DNA from: Tidjanibacter sp.
GTDB lineage: Bacteria; Bacteroidota; Bacteroidia; Bacteroidales; Rikenellaceae
DNA length: 64,000 nt
Direction of reading: 5' to 3'
Assembly (NCBI GenBank): GCA_017503465.1
Contig: JAFVSY010000028.1
Span: forward strand, 1-64,000
Shown: piece by piece, positions 16,067-24,753 of the stretch
Layout: every line of letters begins with the position of its first letter
Numbering within the stretch: the stretch's first letter is position 1
Position numbers and translations under genes: made by a program
The notes under the pieces: model-generated
What the model saw: only the letters and a program-made list of their open reading frames with translations
The model's database searches: none
What the model was told of the DNA's origin: nothing

Positions 16067-17845
16067 ATGAAAGGATTTTTCAAGACATTCTTTGCGGCTC
16101 TGCTGGCGATGGTGGTTGTATCGCTCTTGCCGCTGCTGATTTTCATCGGTATCATATCTTCCTCACTCTCCTCTTCGGAGCCGGTGGTTGTGGAGGAGGG
16201 CACAGTGTTGGTTGTGGACCTTGCCGAGAACATCTTTGATTCGCCCCGAATGCCCACCTTTGACCTGTCGGGCCTCTCTTCGGGCACAATGGAGATGGTG
16301 CAAAACCTCACAATGCTTCAACTCATTGAGGCTCTTGATGCGGCTGCGTCCGACCCCAAGATAAAGGCACTCTACCTCAACTTCTGCGGAGCCGGCACCA
16401 TTGAGGGTACCACCCAGATGGAGGAGTTGCGCAACCTGCTGCTTGAGTTCAAGGCTTCGGGCAAGCCCATTGTGGCCTACAACGAGGTCTACTCGCAGGG
16501 CGCCTATTGGCTCTGCTCGGTGGCCGATGAGATTTACATCAACCCCGAGGGGTCGTTTGATTGGCGTGGCCTTGCATCGCAGGTGATGTTCTACAAGGGG
16601 CTGCTTGACAAGGCAGACCTTGACGTGCAGATTGTGCGCCACGGCACCTACAAGTCGGCCGTGGAGCCCTATATAACCACCAAGATGAGCCCCGCCAACC
16701 GCCACCAGACCGAAACGATGGTGAACTCGCTGTGGGATGTTATTGTGAATGATGTTGCCCTGGCTCGCAACCTTTCGCCCCACTATGTTGGTGTTGCGGC
16801 TTCGGCCCTGAGTGTAGACTCCCCCGAGGTGGCCGAAAGGCTCGGTTTTGTCAATGGGCTCCTCTATGAGGACCAAGTGGAGAGCCGACTTGCCGAACTA
16901 GCTGGCAAGGAGAAGTTTGAGGATGTGAACACCGTTACTTTGGGAGAATACACCACAACCCTTGTTCCCACCAAGATTGCCCGCAACAAAGTGGCCATTG
17001 TCTATGCCGATGGCGAGATTGTAGACGGAGTGGGTGCCGAGGGTATCATTGGTGGAGCAACCACCGCCGACCAAATTCGCCGTGCGGCCGAGGACGACGA
17101 CGTAAAGGCCGTTGTGTTGAGGGTGAACTCCCCCGGTGGTAGCGCACTCGCTTCGGAGGTTATGTGGCGTGAGTTGAGCCTGCTGGCCGAACAGAAACCC
17201 CTTGTGGTGTCGATGTCCAACTATGCCGCTTCGGGTGGTTACTACATCTCTTCACCCGCTGCCACAATACTTTCGGGCCGCACCACTCTGACGGGCTCCA
17301 TTGGCGTGTTTGGTATGATTTTGAGTGCCGGCGAGGCACTGGAAAACATCGGTATCACGGTGGATGTAGCCAAGAGTGGCCCCCACGGCGATATGGGCTC
17401 GATGTTCCGCAAACTCACCCCCTCCGAGTTGGGCTTTATGCAGAAGTCGGTGGAGGATGTCTATGGCACCTTTGTGAGCCACGTGGCCGAGGGTAGGGAT
17501 ATGACCCCCGAGGCGGTGGACAACATTGGTCAGGGCCGTGTGTGGTGTGGCGTAGATGCCAAGAACATCGGCCTTGTAGACGACTTTGGCGGCCTCAAAG
17601 AGGCCCTTGCCCTTGCTGCCGAGAAGGCCGAGCTGGGCGACAACTACCGCATCGTGGAGATTCTCGAGGAGGAGGACGAGTTCACCGCACTGATGAACTC
17701 CCTCTTGTCGGCCTCTTCGCGCACCGCCCTCAAGGAGGCAGGAGTGGCAGGCGTAACCTTGGGCCGCTACAATGCCCTGCGTTCCATCGTTGAGTCGGGC
17801 TCGGGTGTAAAGGCCCGTATGCCCTACGACATTGTAATCTATTAG
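16067..17845 (+). CDS. sppA: Signal peptide peptidase SppA, 67K type
   Basis: Membrane-anchored serine protease (S49 family) that digests signal peptides left after secretion. The 592 residues have the duplicated long-form layout. An N-terminal membrane anchor spans about 5-30 (FFAALLAMVVVSLLPLLIF). The first half carries the likely general-base lysine (GTYKSAVEPY, near 200). The second half carries the nucleophilic serine in SMSNYAASGGYYIS. This Lys-Ser dyad is as in the E. coli enzyme. VLRVNSPGGSA is also typical. polA starts 76 bp downstream on the same strand, so the two may share a transcript. Confidence 0.95.
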   Translation: MKGFFKTFFAALLAMVVVSLLPLLIFIGIISSSLSSSEPVVVEEGTVLVVDLAENIFDSPRMPTFDLSGLSSGTMEMVQNLTMLQLIEALDAAASDPKIKALYLNFCGAGTIEGTTQMEELRNLLLEFKASGKPIVAYNEVYSQGAYWLCSVADEIYINPEGSFDWRGLASQVMFYKGLLDKADLDVQIVRHGTYKSAVEPYITTKMSPANRHQTETMVNSLWDVIVNDVALARNLSPHYVGVAASALSVDSPEVAERLGFVNGLLYEDQVESRLAELAGKEKFEDVNTVTLGEYTTTLVPTKIARNKVAIVYADGEIVDGVGAEGIIGGATTADQIRRAAEDDDVKAVVLRVNSPGGSALASEVMWRELSLLAEQKPLVVSMSNYAASGGYYISSPAATILSGRTTLTGSIGVFGMILSAGEALENIGITVDVAKSGPHGDMGSMFRKLTPSELGFMQKSVEDVYGTFVSHVAEGRDMTPEAVDNIGQGRVWCGVDAKNIGLVDDFGGLKEALALAAEKAELGDNYRIVEILEEEDEFTALMNSLLSASSRTALKEAGVAGVTLGRYNALRSIVESGSGVKARMPYDIVIY

Positions 17846-17921
17846 ACCAACCAACCCCATCCACGCCCCGCAACTGCCCCACAAACAAGCGGTTGCGGGG
17901 TGTGGTACCGCCCAAAACGAT

Positions 17922-20816
17922 ATGGAAAAACTCTTCCTTGTTGATGCCTATGCGCAGATTTTCAGGGCCTACTACGCCTTTGCGGGCCGCCCTATGCGCA
18001 ACCGTGAGGGGCTCAACACCTCGCCCATCTTTGGTTTTACAAAGTTCTTGAGGGATATCATTGTCAACGAGCGACCTCACTACCTCGGTGTGGCCTTTGA
18101 CCCCCACGGTGGCAACTTCCGCAACCAACTCTTCCCCGACTACAAGGCCAACCGTAGCGAAACCCCCGAGGACATCATCGCCGCCGTGCCCTACATCAAG
18201 GAGATTTTGAAGGCTATGCGCATCCCCATCTTGGAGGTTGCGGGCTATGAGGCCGATGATGTTATCGGCACCCTCTCCCACAAGGCTGCCGCTGCGGGCT
18301 ATGACGTCTATATGGTTACCCCCGACAAGGACTTCGGTCAGCTTGTGGGTCCCACCGTGCGCATCTACAAGCAGCGCAAGGGTGGCGAGGGAGTGGAGAT
18401 TGTGGGCCCTGCCGAAATCAAGGAGCACTACGGTTTTGACGACCCCCGAAAGGTGATTGACATCCTCGCTCTCTGGGGCGATGCTTCGGACAACATCCCC
18501 GGAGTGAAGGGAGTTGGCGAGAAGGGTGCCATAAAACTCGTAAATGAGTTTGGCACCGTGGAGGAGATTTTGGCCGACACCACCCGACTGAAGGGTAAGC
18601 AGAGGGAGAATGTGGAGGCCGGAGCCGAGCAGTTGCGCCTCTCGAAGGTGTTGGCAACCATTTCATTAGACGCCCCCATAGAGTTTGTACCCTCGGAGTT
18701 GGCAATGTGTGCGCCCGATTGCGAGGCCCTCAAGGAGATATACCGCAAGTTGGACTTCAATATGTTCCTCCGAGAGATGGAACTCTCGGCCCACTCTCCC
18801 TTCAATGGGATGGTTTGCCCCGAGGCTTCGGCCGCCGTCGGGGTGGAGCCCGCCAAGGAGGAGCCCACACAACCCGCACAACCCGTCGACCTCTTTGGCA
18901 ACCCCGTTGAGGCCCCAAAGCAATCGGCACCTGCCGGCACAACCCCTTCGGAGCCCTCGGTGGGTGGAGCCTTTGACCTCTTCTCACAGGCCACACCACT
19001 CTACCAGACCATCGACACCGTGGAGCACACCTACACCCTTGTGGACACCCCCGAACTGCTCTCGCAGGTGGTAGAGAAACTCTCCGCAGTGTCCCTGCTC
19101 TCGTTTGACACCGAGACCTCGGGGCTTGACTACCACACCGACCACGTTGTGGGCATTGGCCTTGCCGCCACACCCCACGAAGCCTTCTATGTGCCAATGG
19201 GCCCCGACAACCGCACCGAGGTGCTTGCCACCCTGCGCCCGCTGTTGGAGAACGAGGCCATTGAAAAGGTGGGGCAAAACGTCAAGTTCGACCTGCTGAT
19301 GTTGCGCAGGGAGGGTGTTGAGGTTAGGGGCAAGTTGTGGGACACAATGATTATGCACTACCTCATAGACCCCGAGGGTCGCCACGGTATGAACCACCTT
19401 GCGCAGACTCTGCTGGGCTACCAACCCATAGAGATAGAAACCCTCATCGGTCGTGGGGCCAAACAGCTCACAATGGACCGCGTGGCAGTGGCCGACGTGG
19501 CTCCCTACTGTTCGGAGGACGCCGACATCACACTCCAACTCTACCACACCCTGCTACCCAAACTCTCCGAGGTGGGTGCGCTGGAGCTCTACAACTCCAT
19601 TGAGGAGCCCCTTATCCGCACTCTGGCCGATATGGAGTGGGAGGGTGTGAAGGTTGATGTGGCCCAACTTGCCGACTATGGGCGCGAACTCGGTGTGCAG
19701 CTTGCCACCCTGGAGAGCGAAATACGCTCGTTGGCGGGTATGCCCGACCTCAATGTGAACTCCTCGCGTCAGTTGGGCATTGCCCTCTTTGAGGTACTCA
19801 AGATTGACTCCAAGCCCAAGCGCACAAAGACCAAGCAGTATAGCACCGAGGAGGAGTATCTCCAATTCCTCTCCGACCGCCACCCCATAGTGCCCAAGAT
19901 TTTGGAGTACCGAGGAACCAAAAAACTCCTCTCAACCTATGTGGAGGCTCTGCCCGCACTCGTAAACCCCGCCACGGGGCGCATCCACACCTCCTACAAT
20001 CAGGCTGTGGCCGCCACCGGCAGGCTCTCCTCCACCAACCCCAACCTTCAGAACATCCCCGTGAGGGACGACCAAGGTAGGCGCATCCGCGAGGCTTTTG
20101 TTGCCTCCGACAGCGACCACATCCTGCTGGCGGCCGACTACTCGCAGGTGGAACTTCGACTTATGGCCCATATGAGTGGCGACAAGGCGATGATTGAGGC
20201 CTTCCGCAGTGGCGAGGATATCCACCGCGACACCGCCTCGCGCCTATTCCACGTGGCCACAGCAGAGGTTACCTCCGACCAGCGCCGCAAGGCCAAGACC
20301 GCCAACTTCGGCATCATCTATGGCATTTCCGCCTTTGGCCTGCGACAGCGTATGGGTAATGAGATGTCGATGGGGGAGGCCAAGGCCATAATTGATGGCT
20401 ACTTTGCATCCTACCCCGCAGTAAAAGAGTACATCGATAGGACCATCGCCGAGGCCAAGAACAATGGCTTCGTGCAGACCATCTTCGGCCGCAAGCGCTA
20501 CCTGCCCGACATTAACTCTGCCAATGCCAATGTGCGCTCGCTGGCCGAGCGAAACGCCATAAATGCACCCCTGCAAGGTTCCGCCGCCGACATCATTAAG
20601 ATTGCTATGGCCGAGGTAGCCCGCCGACTGAAAGCCGAGGGGCTACGCTCCAAGATGATTTTGCAGGTACACGATGAGCTCATCGTGGACACCCTCGTGA
20701 GCGAAAAAGCCAAAGTGGAAAAAATTCTTCGCGAGGCAATGGAGGGCGCGGCACAACTTGCCATACCCCTCGTTGTGGATGTGGGTGAGGGCGCAAATTG
20801 GCTCGAAGCACATTAG
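17922..20816 (+). CDS. polA: DNA polymerase I
   Basis: Repair and Okazaki-fragment polymerase of 964 residues with all three activities apparently intact. The 5'-3' exonuclease domain (about 1-290) shows YEADDVIGTL and the H3TH region GASDNIPGVKG-like (ASDNIPGVKGVG). A Pro/Ala/Gln-rich linker (about 300-350) follows. The 3'-5' exonuclease domain keeps the first catalytic pair in SFDTETSGL (about 393). The polymerase domain has AADYSQVELR (about 738), GISAFGL, and QVHDELI (about 916). The linker is longer than in E. coli. dtd follows after 35 bp. Confidence 0.98.
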   Translation: MEKLFLVDAYAQIFRAYYAFAGRPMRNREGLNTSPIFGFTKFLRDIIVNERPHYLGVAFDPHGGNFRNQLFPDYKANRSETPEDIIAAVPYIKEILKAMRIPILEVAGYEADDVIGTLSHKAAAAGYDVYMVTPDKDFGQLVGPTVRIYKQRKGGEGVEIVGPAEIKEHYGFDDPRKVIDILALWGDASDNIPGVKGVGEKGAIKLVNEFGTVEEILADTTRLKGKQRENVEAGAEQLRLSKVLATISLDAPIEFVPSELAMCAPDCEALKEIYRKLDFNMFLREMELSAHSPFNGMVCPEASAAVGVEPAKEEPTQPAQPVDLFGNPVEAPKQSAPAGTTPSEPSVGGAFDLFSQATPLYQTIDTVEHTYTLVDTPELLSQVVEKLSAVSLLSFDTETSGLDYHTDHVVGIGLAATPHEAFYVPMGPDNRTEVLATLRPLLENEAIEKVGQNVKFDLLMLRREGVEVRGKLWDTMIMHYLIDPEGRHGMNHLAQTLLGYQPIEIETLIGRGAKQLTMDRVAVADVAPYCSEDADITLQLYHTLLPKLSEVGALELYNSIEEPLIRTLADMEWEGVKVDVAQLADYGRELGVQLATLESEIRSLAGMPDLNVNSSRQLGIALFEVLKIDSKPKRTKTKQYSTEEEYLQFLSDRHPIVPKILEYRGTKKLLSTYVEALPALVNPATGRIHTSYNQAVAATGRLSSTNPNLQNIPVRDDQGRRIREAFVASDSDHILLAADYSQVELRLMAHMSGDKAMIEAFRSGEDIHRDTASRLFHVATAEVTSDQRRKAKTANFGIIYGISAFGLRQRMGNEMSMGEAKAIIDGYFASYPAVKEYIDRTIAEAKNNGFVQTIFGRKRYLPDINSANANVRSLAERNAINAPLQGSAADIIKIAMAEVARRLKAEGLRSKMILQVHDELIVDTLVSEKAKVEKILREAMEGAAQLAIPLVVDVGEGANWLEAH

Positions 20817-20851
20817 TTTACCTTACCATTTGATATTTACACTGTCAATAA

Positions 20852-21298
20852 ATGAGAGCACTCGTTCAGCGCGTAACACACGCAAGCGTAACAATCGAAG
20901 GCGAAAGGGTGGCACAAATAGGCCACGGACTCCTCGTCTTTGTGGGCGTGGCCACCGACGACACCCCCGCCGATGTGGACTACCTTGTGCGCAAAACATC
21001 ACAACTACGCATCTTTGACGACCCACAAGGGGTGATGAACCTCGATGTGCGCCAGGTTGATGGCGAGGTGCTTGTGGTTAGCCAATTCACACTCCAAGCC
21101 GCCACACGCAAGGGTAACCGCCCCAGCTATATCCACGCCGCAGGCGAAACAGTGGCGGTGCCCCTCTACGAAGAGTTCAAACAAAAACTCTCCACCGCCA
21201 TAGGTAAACCCATACCCTGCGGCCGCTTCGGTGCCGATATGAAGGTAGAACTCCTCAACGACGGTCCCGTAACCATCTGGCTCGACAGCCACGAATAG
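20852..21298 (+). CDS. dtd: D-aminoacyl-tRNA deacylase
   Basis: Removes D-amino acids (and glycine mischarged on tRNA-Ala) from tRNAs. The 148 residues carry both signature motifs: SQFTL at about 78 and NDGPVT near 138. MRALVQRVTHASV is the standard N-terminus. The gene follows polA closely on the same strand. Confidence 0.97.
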   Translation: MRALVQRVTHASVTIEGERVAQIGHGLLVFVGVATDDTPADVDYLVRKTSQLRIFDDPQGVMNLDVRQVDGEVLVVSQFTLQAATRKGNRPSYIHAAGETVAVPLYEEFKQKLSTAIGKPIPCGRFGADMKVELLNDGPVTIWLDSHE

Positions 21299-21300
21299 TT

Positions 21301-21500
21301 TTTTGTCTAACGTCTAACGTCTTTTTTTAGGGAATTTAGGGAATTTAGAGAATTTAGGCAACTTCTCCCTACACTCCCTAATTTCCCTTTCTTGCCCTTT
21401 CTTGCCCTTTCTTGCCCTTTCCTGCCCTTCAAATCACTCTCCCCTAAGTTAGGGGAGATGGCACACAGTGCCAGAGAGGTCTGTTTGTGTCGGTGGGCTG
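21301..21500. repeat. Composite intergenic repeat locus downstream of dtd
   Basis: In order: GTCTAACGTCTAACGTC, several GGGAATTTAG units, CTCCCTACACTCCCTAATTTCCC, four TTGCCCTTTC-type units (21387-21430), the inverted repeat TCTCCCCTAAGTTAGGGGAGA (21438-21458), and GGCAC-ACA-GTGCC with AGAGAGGTCTG. The same modules in the same order occur inverted at 31600-31830 and in part at 27313-27430. No gene is seen. Confidence 0.7.
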
Positions 21501-21512
21501 CCCACAAACAAC

Positions 21513-21541
21513 AAGTGGGGCCTGTAAATCAGGCCCCACTT
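21513..21541. terminator. Hairpin terminator between dtd and the HU/SPOR gene
   Basis: AAGTGGGGCCTG-TAAAT-CAGGCCCCACTT is a perfect 12-bp stem. On the plus strand a T-rich tail follows (TGCTGTTTTGTTTATTTTTT). The T-run is weaker on the minus strand, so it best serves plus-strand transcription but may work both ways for these convergent genes. Confidence 0.7.
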
Positions 21542-21559
21542 GCTGTTTTGTTTATTTTT

Positions 21560-22357
21560 TTAGTAGCGTTTATAAACCCACACGTCGGGTTGTATCTTCT
21601 TATATTCCTTGCGCATACGCTCTGCCTCGGCGAGGTTGTCGGTGGCGTGTGCAATCACCACCCACAGTCCGCTGGGGAAGGGGGTGATGGTATAGTTTTC
21701 GGCTCCAATACCGAGCGGGTCTTGTTTCGCGCACGCGCGTGCGTTATACTTAATGGAGAACACACCCACAGCCACATTGTAGCGTTTGTTGGGTGCAGGG
21801 GGCACAATGGCGGGCTTCTCCGGCTCGGCCACCACCTCCGGCTCCACAATGGCCACAGTGTCCACGGGGGCTACGGTTTCACACTCGTCACTCTTGGCGC
21901 ACTCCTTGTTGCAGCAGGGGCAGAGTGCGAAAATCACCACGGCGGCAACCACCACGGCAGCAACCAGCCACCACACCCAGCAGCAACGGCAGCGCTTCTT
22001 CAAGGGGGCGATGGTGCCACCAACCTCCTGCTCGCCGACTCCGAGTGCTCGGCGCAACTCCTCGGCAATCTGGAAACTTTGGGGCAGAATTACACCCACA
22101 CTCTCAACCTTAATGGAGCCATCCTCTCCCTTGGCCCCCTCGAGCCAGTCGCCATAGAGGGCTGCGGCCTGCTCATCGGACATACCGCCCTGCTCGGCGA
22201 TGATGTCGGTTACAGGGATGTGGTTGTCGGAAATCTTGGTGGTGAAGGTTACCTTCTTGGGGCTACCAACCACTTGCAGCGAGCCCACGCCGGGGAGTGC
22301 AACATTTCCATACTGCACCAAGCAGTTGAAAATCAGTTTATTTACCACGTTACTCAT
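21560..22357 (-). CDS. HU-like domain plus SPOR-domain membrane protein
   Basis: The 265 residues have the Bacteroidetes HU/SPOR layout. An N-terminal HU/IHF-like region (about 1-110, with LPGVGSLQVV in the position of the DNA-binding fold) comes first. One transmembrane helix follows (about 127-147, VWWLVAAVVVAAVVIFAL), flanked by cysteines. A Pro/Glu/Val-rich linker leads to a C-terminal SPOR domain (about 190-265, YNVAVGVFSIKYNARACA and GLWVVIAHATDN) that in other proteins binds denuded peptidoglycan at division sites. A role at the cell envelope is inferred from the SPOR family. lgt lies upstream on the same strand with a 62-bp gap. Confidence 0.85.
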   Translation of the reverse strand: MSNVVNKLIFNCLVQYGNVALPGVGSLQVVGSPKKVTFTTKISDNHIPVTDIIAEQGGMSDEQAAALYGDWLEGAKGEDGSIKVESVGVILPQSFQIAEELRRALGVGEQEVGGTIAPLKKRCRCCWVWWLVAAVVVAAVVIFALCPCCNKECAKSDECETVAPVDTVAIVEPEVVAEPEKPAIVPPAPNKRYNVAVGVFSIKYNARACAKQDPLGIGAENYTITPFPSGLWVVIAHATDNLAEAERMRKEYKKIQPDVWVYKRY

Positions 22358-22419
22358 AGTGTGTGTCAGAGTTGTTTTTGTTGTGTCTATTGTGAGTTTA
22401 TTATTGTCCGCTATGGTCC

Positions 22420-23301
22420 CTATTTTTTAGCCTTCGGTGGGGCTACCTTTTTGGCTTTGGGCCTCTCCTCCTTAGCCTCGGCCCAAGCGATGTGTTGGGG
22501 TTTGTTGCGCAGGCCAATGACCACCAGCACCACACCGGCAATCACAAATGGGATACTCAACAATTGGCCCATATTCATACCGATAGCCGCCTTCATTCCC
22601 TCCTCAAATGCTACTTGGTCGTTTTTAATGTACTCCAGCAGGAAGCGCGAGAGGAAGATGCCGATGAGGCCAACGCCAAACATCAAGCCGGGGTGCTTGC
22701 GGCCCGCATCTTTTTTGTAGTAGAGCCACAGCAGCACTACGAAAACCAACAGATAGAAGAGTGCTTCGTAGATTTGTGTGGGGTGCATCGGCTCGGTTTC
22801 TCCTGCCCTACGGAAGATGAATCCCCAGGGAAGGTCGGTGGGACCTCCGTAGATTTCGGAGTTCATAAGGTTGCCCACTCTCACACCTGCGCCACCCACG
22901 GCCACGGGTATCATAATGCGGTCGGCAGCCCACCAGAAGGGCATTTTGTTGCGCCACGCGAAGAGCGACAAGCCGAGCAGGAAGCCGAGTGCGGCACCGT
23001 GGCTGGCCATACCACCCTCACGAATGTTGAGTATGCGCAGGGGGTTGGCGAGGTAGACTTCGGGCTCATAGAAGAGGCAGTGGCCGAGCCTTGCTCCGAC
23101 GATGCAGAACAGGGTTGCATACCAGAAGAGCGAGTCCACAAGCCTATCGGGCAACTTCTCCCTGCGGGTGAAGTTGGTGAAGTAGTAGATACCTGCGATG
23201 AAGGCCAAGGCCCACAGCACGCCATAGTAGCGAATTTCGAGGCCGAATATGGAGAAAAAGGTGGGGTCAACGTTCCACACCACTGCATTGAAAATTGTCA
23301 T
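22420..23301 (-). CDS. lgt: Prolipoprotein diacylglyceryl transferase
   Basis: Inner-membrane enzyme that adds diacylglycerol to the lipobox cysteine of prolipoproteins. The 293 residues form several transmembrane helices and carry the family signatures: GGMASHGAALGF, then GRVGNLMNSEIYG-like (VRVGNLMNSEIYGGPT) with the essential Arg-Asn, then HPTQIYEA. A lysine-rich tail follows (EERPKAKKVAPPKAKK). The many lipoproteins in the window are its substrates. Confidence 0.97.
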   Translation of the reverse strand: MTIFNAVVWNVDPTFFSIFGLEIRYYGVLWALAFIAGIYYFTNFTRREKLPDRLVDSLFWYATLFCIVGARLGHCLFYEPEVYLANPLRILNIREGGMASHGAALGFLLGLSLFAWRNKMPFWWAADRIMIPVAVGGAGVRVGNLMNSEIYGGPTDLPWGFIFRRAGETEPMHPTQIYEALFYLLVFVVLLWLYYKKDAGRKHPGLMFGVGLIGIFLSRFLLEYIKNDQVAFEEGMKAAIGMNMGQLLSIPFVIAGVVLVVIGLRNKPQHIAWAEAKEERPKAKKVAPPKAKK

Positions 23302-23351
23302 ATTGTGTTGTTTTTAACTGTCTAACTGCGTGTAAAGGTAGTCAATTTTGG

Positions 23352-24401
23352 TTAATTTTTGCTGAGAGTGAACGAAAAAGTGCTTCCTTTGCCGAGTTCA
23401 CTGCGCAGATTGATGCTCTCGCCGTGGGCTTCGAGCACGTGTTTCACAATGGCAAGGCCGAGTCCTGTGCCGCCCTGCTCACGTGAGCGGTGCTTGTCGG
23501 TGCGGTAGAAACGCTCAAACACTCGGGGGATGTCCTCCTTGGCAATTCCGCGCCCATCGTCCCTCACCTCAATGAGTATTTTGTCGAAGAGGTCTATGAA
23601 CTTCACAAAGGTGTGGCCGCCCTGATTGCCATAGCGGATGGAGTTGATAATCAGATTGATAAGCACTTGCTCCACATAGTAGCGGTCGGCCTTCACCCAC
23701 ACAGGCGGATAGGGTTGCTGGGAGTGCCAACCAATGTTGATTGTGATGTCTTTTTTTGTGGCCTCAAACTCAATGGTGTCCACAATATCGCGTGTGAGTG
23801 AGGCGATGTCGAAGCGTTCATACTTGAGGTTGAGCACGCCCGACTCGAGTTTGGATATGGCCTCAAGGTCGTTGGTGATGTTGATAAGTCGGTCGATACT
23901 TTTCTCGGTGCGCTCCAAGTAGCGACGCATAATCACGGGGTCGTTCATACCCCCATCAAGGAGTGTGGAGATGTAGCCCTGAATGTTGAAAATGGGCGTT
24001 TTTATCTCGTGCGACACGTTGCCCACAAACTCCTTACGATACTTTTCGTTCTCCTTGAGTCGTGCAATCTCCCTGCGGTTTTGCTCGGCCCAGCGGTTGA
24101 GTTCGGCACTCACTGTGCGCTCGGCTCGGTTGGTTTGCTCGAGTTCGGCCGAGAGTTCGGCGGTCTTAACATCTCGTCCCAGCACCACTCGGTAGAGGGG
24201 TTTGATGCGCTGAATGAAGAAACCTTTGATGACCTGCTTGGTGCTGAAGAAGAGCACCACACCACTGCCAAGTGCGAAGGCAACACCCCACCACCAATTG
24301 TCAATGTGCACAAACCAACTCATCACAACGCCCGTGGCTACGCACAGGAGGGTAACTGCTCCCACGATGAGTGCAGCCCCTTGGATAGTTCTTATCTTCA
24401 T
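23352..24401 (-). CDS. PhoR-like sensor histidine kinase
   Basis: Membrane sensor kinase of 349 residues from the ATG at 24401 (a TTG three codons upstream was rejected). Two transmembrane helices near the N-terminus (about 5-27 and 33-53) have almost no loop between them, so sensing is probably intramembrane or cytoplasmic. A coiled linker (about 75-120) precedes the HisKA box with the phospho-accepting histidine in NVSHEIKTP (about 132). The ATPase domain has an N box (NLIINSIRYGN), DDGRGI and GGTGLGLAIVKH. The layout resembles PhoR, but no response regulator gene is adjacent and none is seen in the window. The signal is unknown. Confidence 0.9.
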   Translation of the reverse strand: MKIRTIQGAALIVGAVTLLCVATGVVMSWFVHIDNWWWGVAFALGSGVVLFFSTKQVIKGFFIQRIKPLYRVVLGRDVKTAELSAELEQTNRAERTVSAELNRWAEQNRREIARLKENEKYRKEFVGNVSHEIKTPIFNIQGYISTLLDGGMNDPVIMRRYLERTEKSIDRLINITNDLEAISKLESGVLNLKYERFDIASLTRDIVDTIEFEATKKDITINIGWHSQQPYPPVWVKADRYYVEQVLINLIINSIRYGNQGGHTFVKFIDLFDKILIEVRDDGRGIAKEDIPRVFERFYRTDKHRSREQGGTGLGLAIVKHVLEAHGESINLRSELGKGSTFSFTLSKN

Positions 24402-24498
24402 ACGTCTCAAGTTGCTTGATTTTTGTATTTAGCAAAACTACACAAAACTTATGATGTTTCAAATAAATTTGCGACCTTTGTGGGCACAAAGTGTGTTT

Positions 24499-24570
24499 GG
24501 CCCCGTAGTTTAATGGATAAAATGCGAGATTCCGGTTCTTGTGCTGGCGGTTCGATTCCGCCCGGGGCTA
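24499..24570 (+). tRNA. tRNA-Arg (anticodon CCG)
   Basis: The 72 nt fold as a standard cloverleaf. The acceptor stem is GGCCCCG/CGGGGCT (G-U at the end pair). The D stem is GTTT/AAAT. The anticodon stem CGAGA/TCTTG has loop TTCCGGT, so the anticodon is CCG (decodes CGG). The variable loop is TGCT. The T arm is GGCGG-TTCGATT-CCGCC. CCA is not encoded. A TAAATTTG -7-like box lies about 30 bp upstream. Confidence 0.93.
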
Positions 24571-24572
24571 CA

Positions 24573-24720
24573 ATTTGGAATTGAAAATTGAGAATTGAGA
24601 ATTGACAAACCCCTCCGCCTAACGGCACCTCCCCTAACTTAGGGGAGGTGTGGTCGTAGGTCCCCCTCTGAGTTAGAGGGGGTGGCTGAAGGGCGGGGGC
24701 GTTTGTTTTGAAATTAAGAA
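24573..24720. repeat. Composite intergenic repeat locus between tRNA-Arg and uvrB
   Basis: GAATTGAAAATTGAGAATTGA units (24577-24605) are followed by CCTCCGCCTAACGGC, the inverted repeat CTCCCCTAACTTAGGGGAG, CCCCCTCTGAGTTAGAGGGGG, and GGCGGGGGCGTTTG. Variants of each occur at 13264-13538, 31548-31680 and 50700-50818. No gene is seen. Confidence 0.65.
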
Positions 24721-24753
24721 TTGCAGGATAGGGTATTTTTAGTGTAACACTCT

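Noticed and set aside
21301..21500. CRISPR array
   Set aside because: Repeat units vary in length and order with no constant spacer size and no cas genes.
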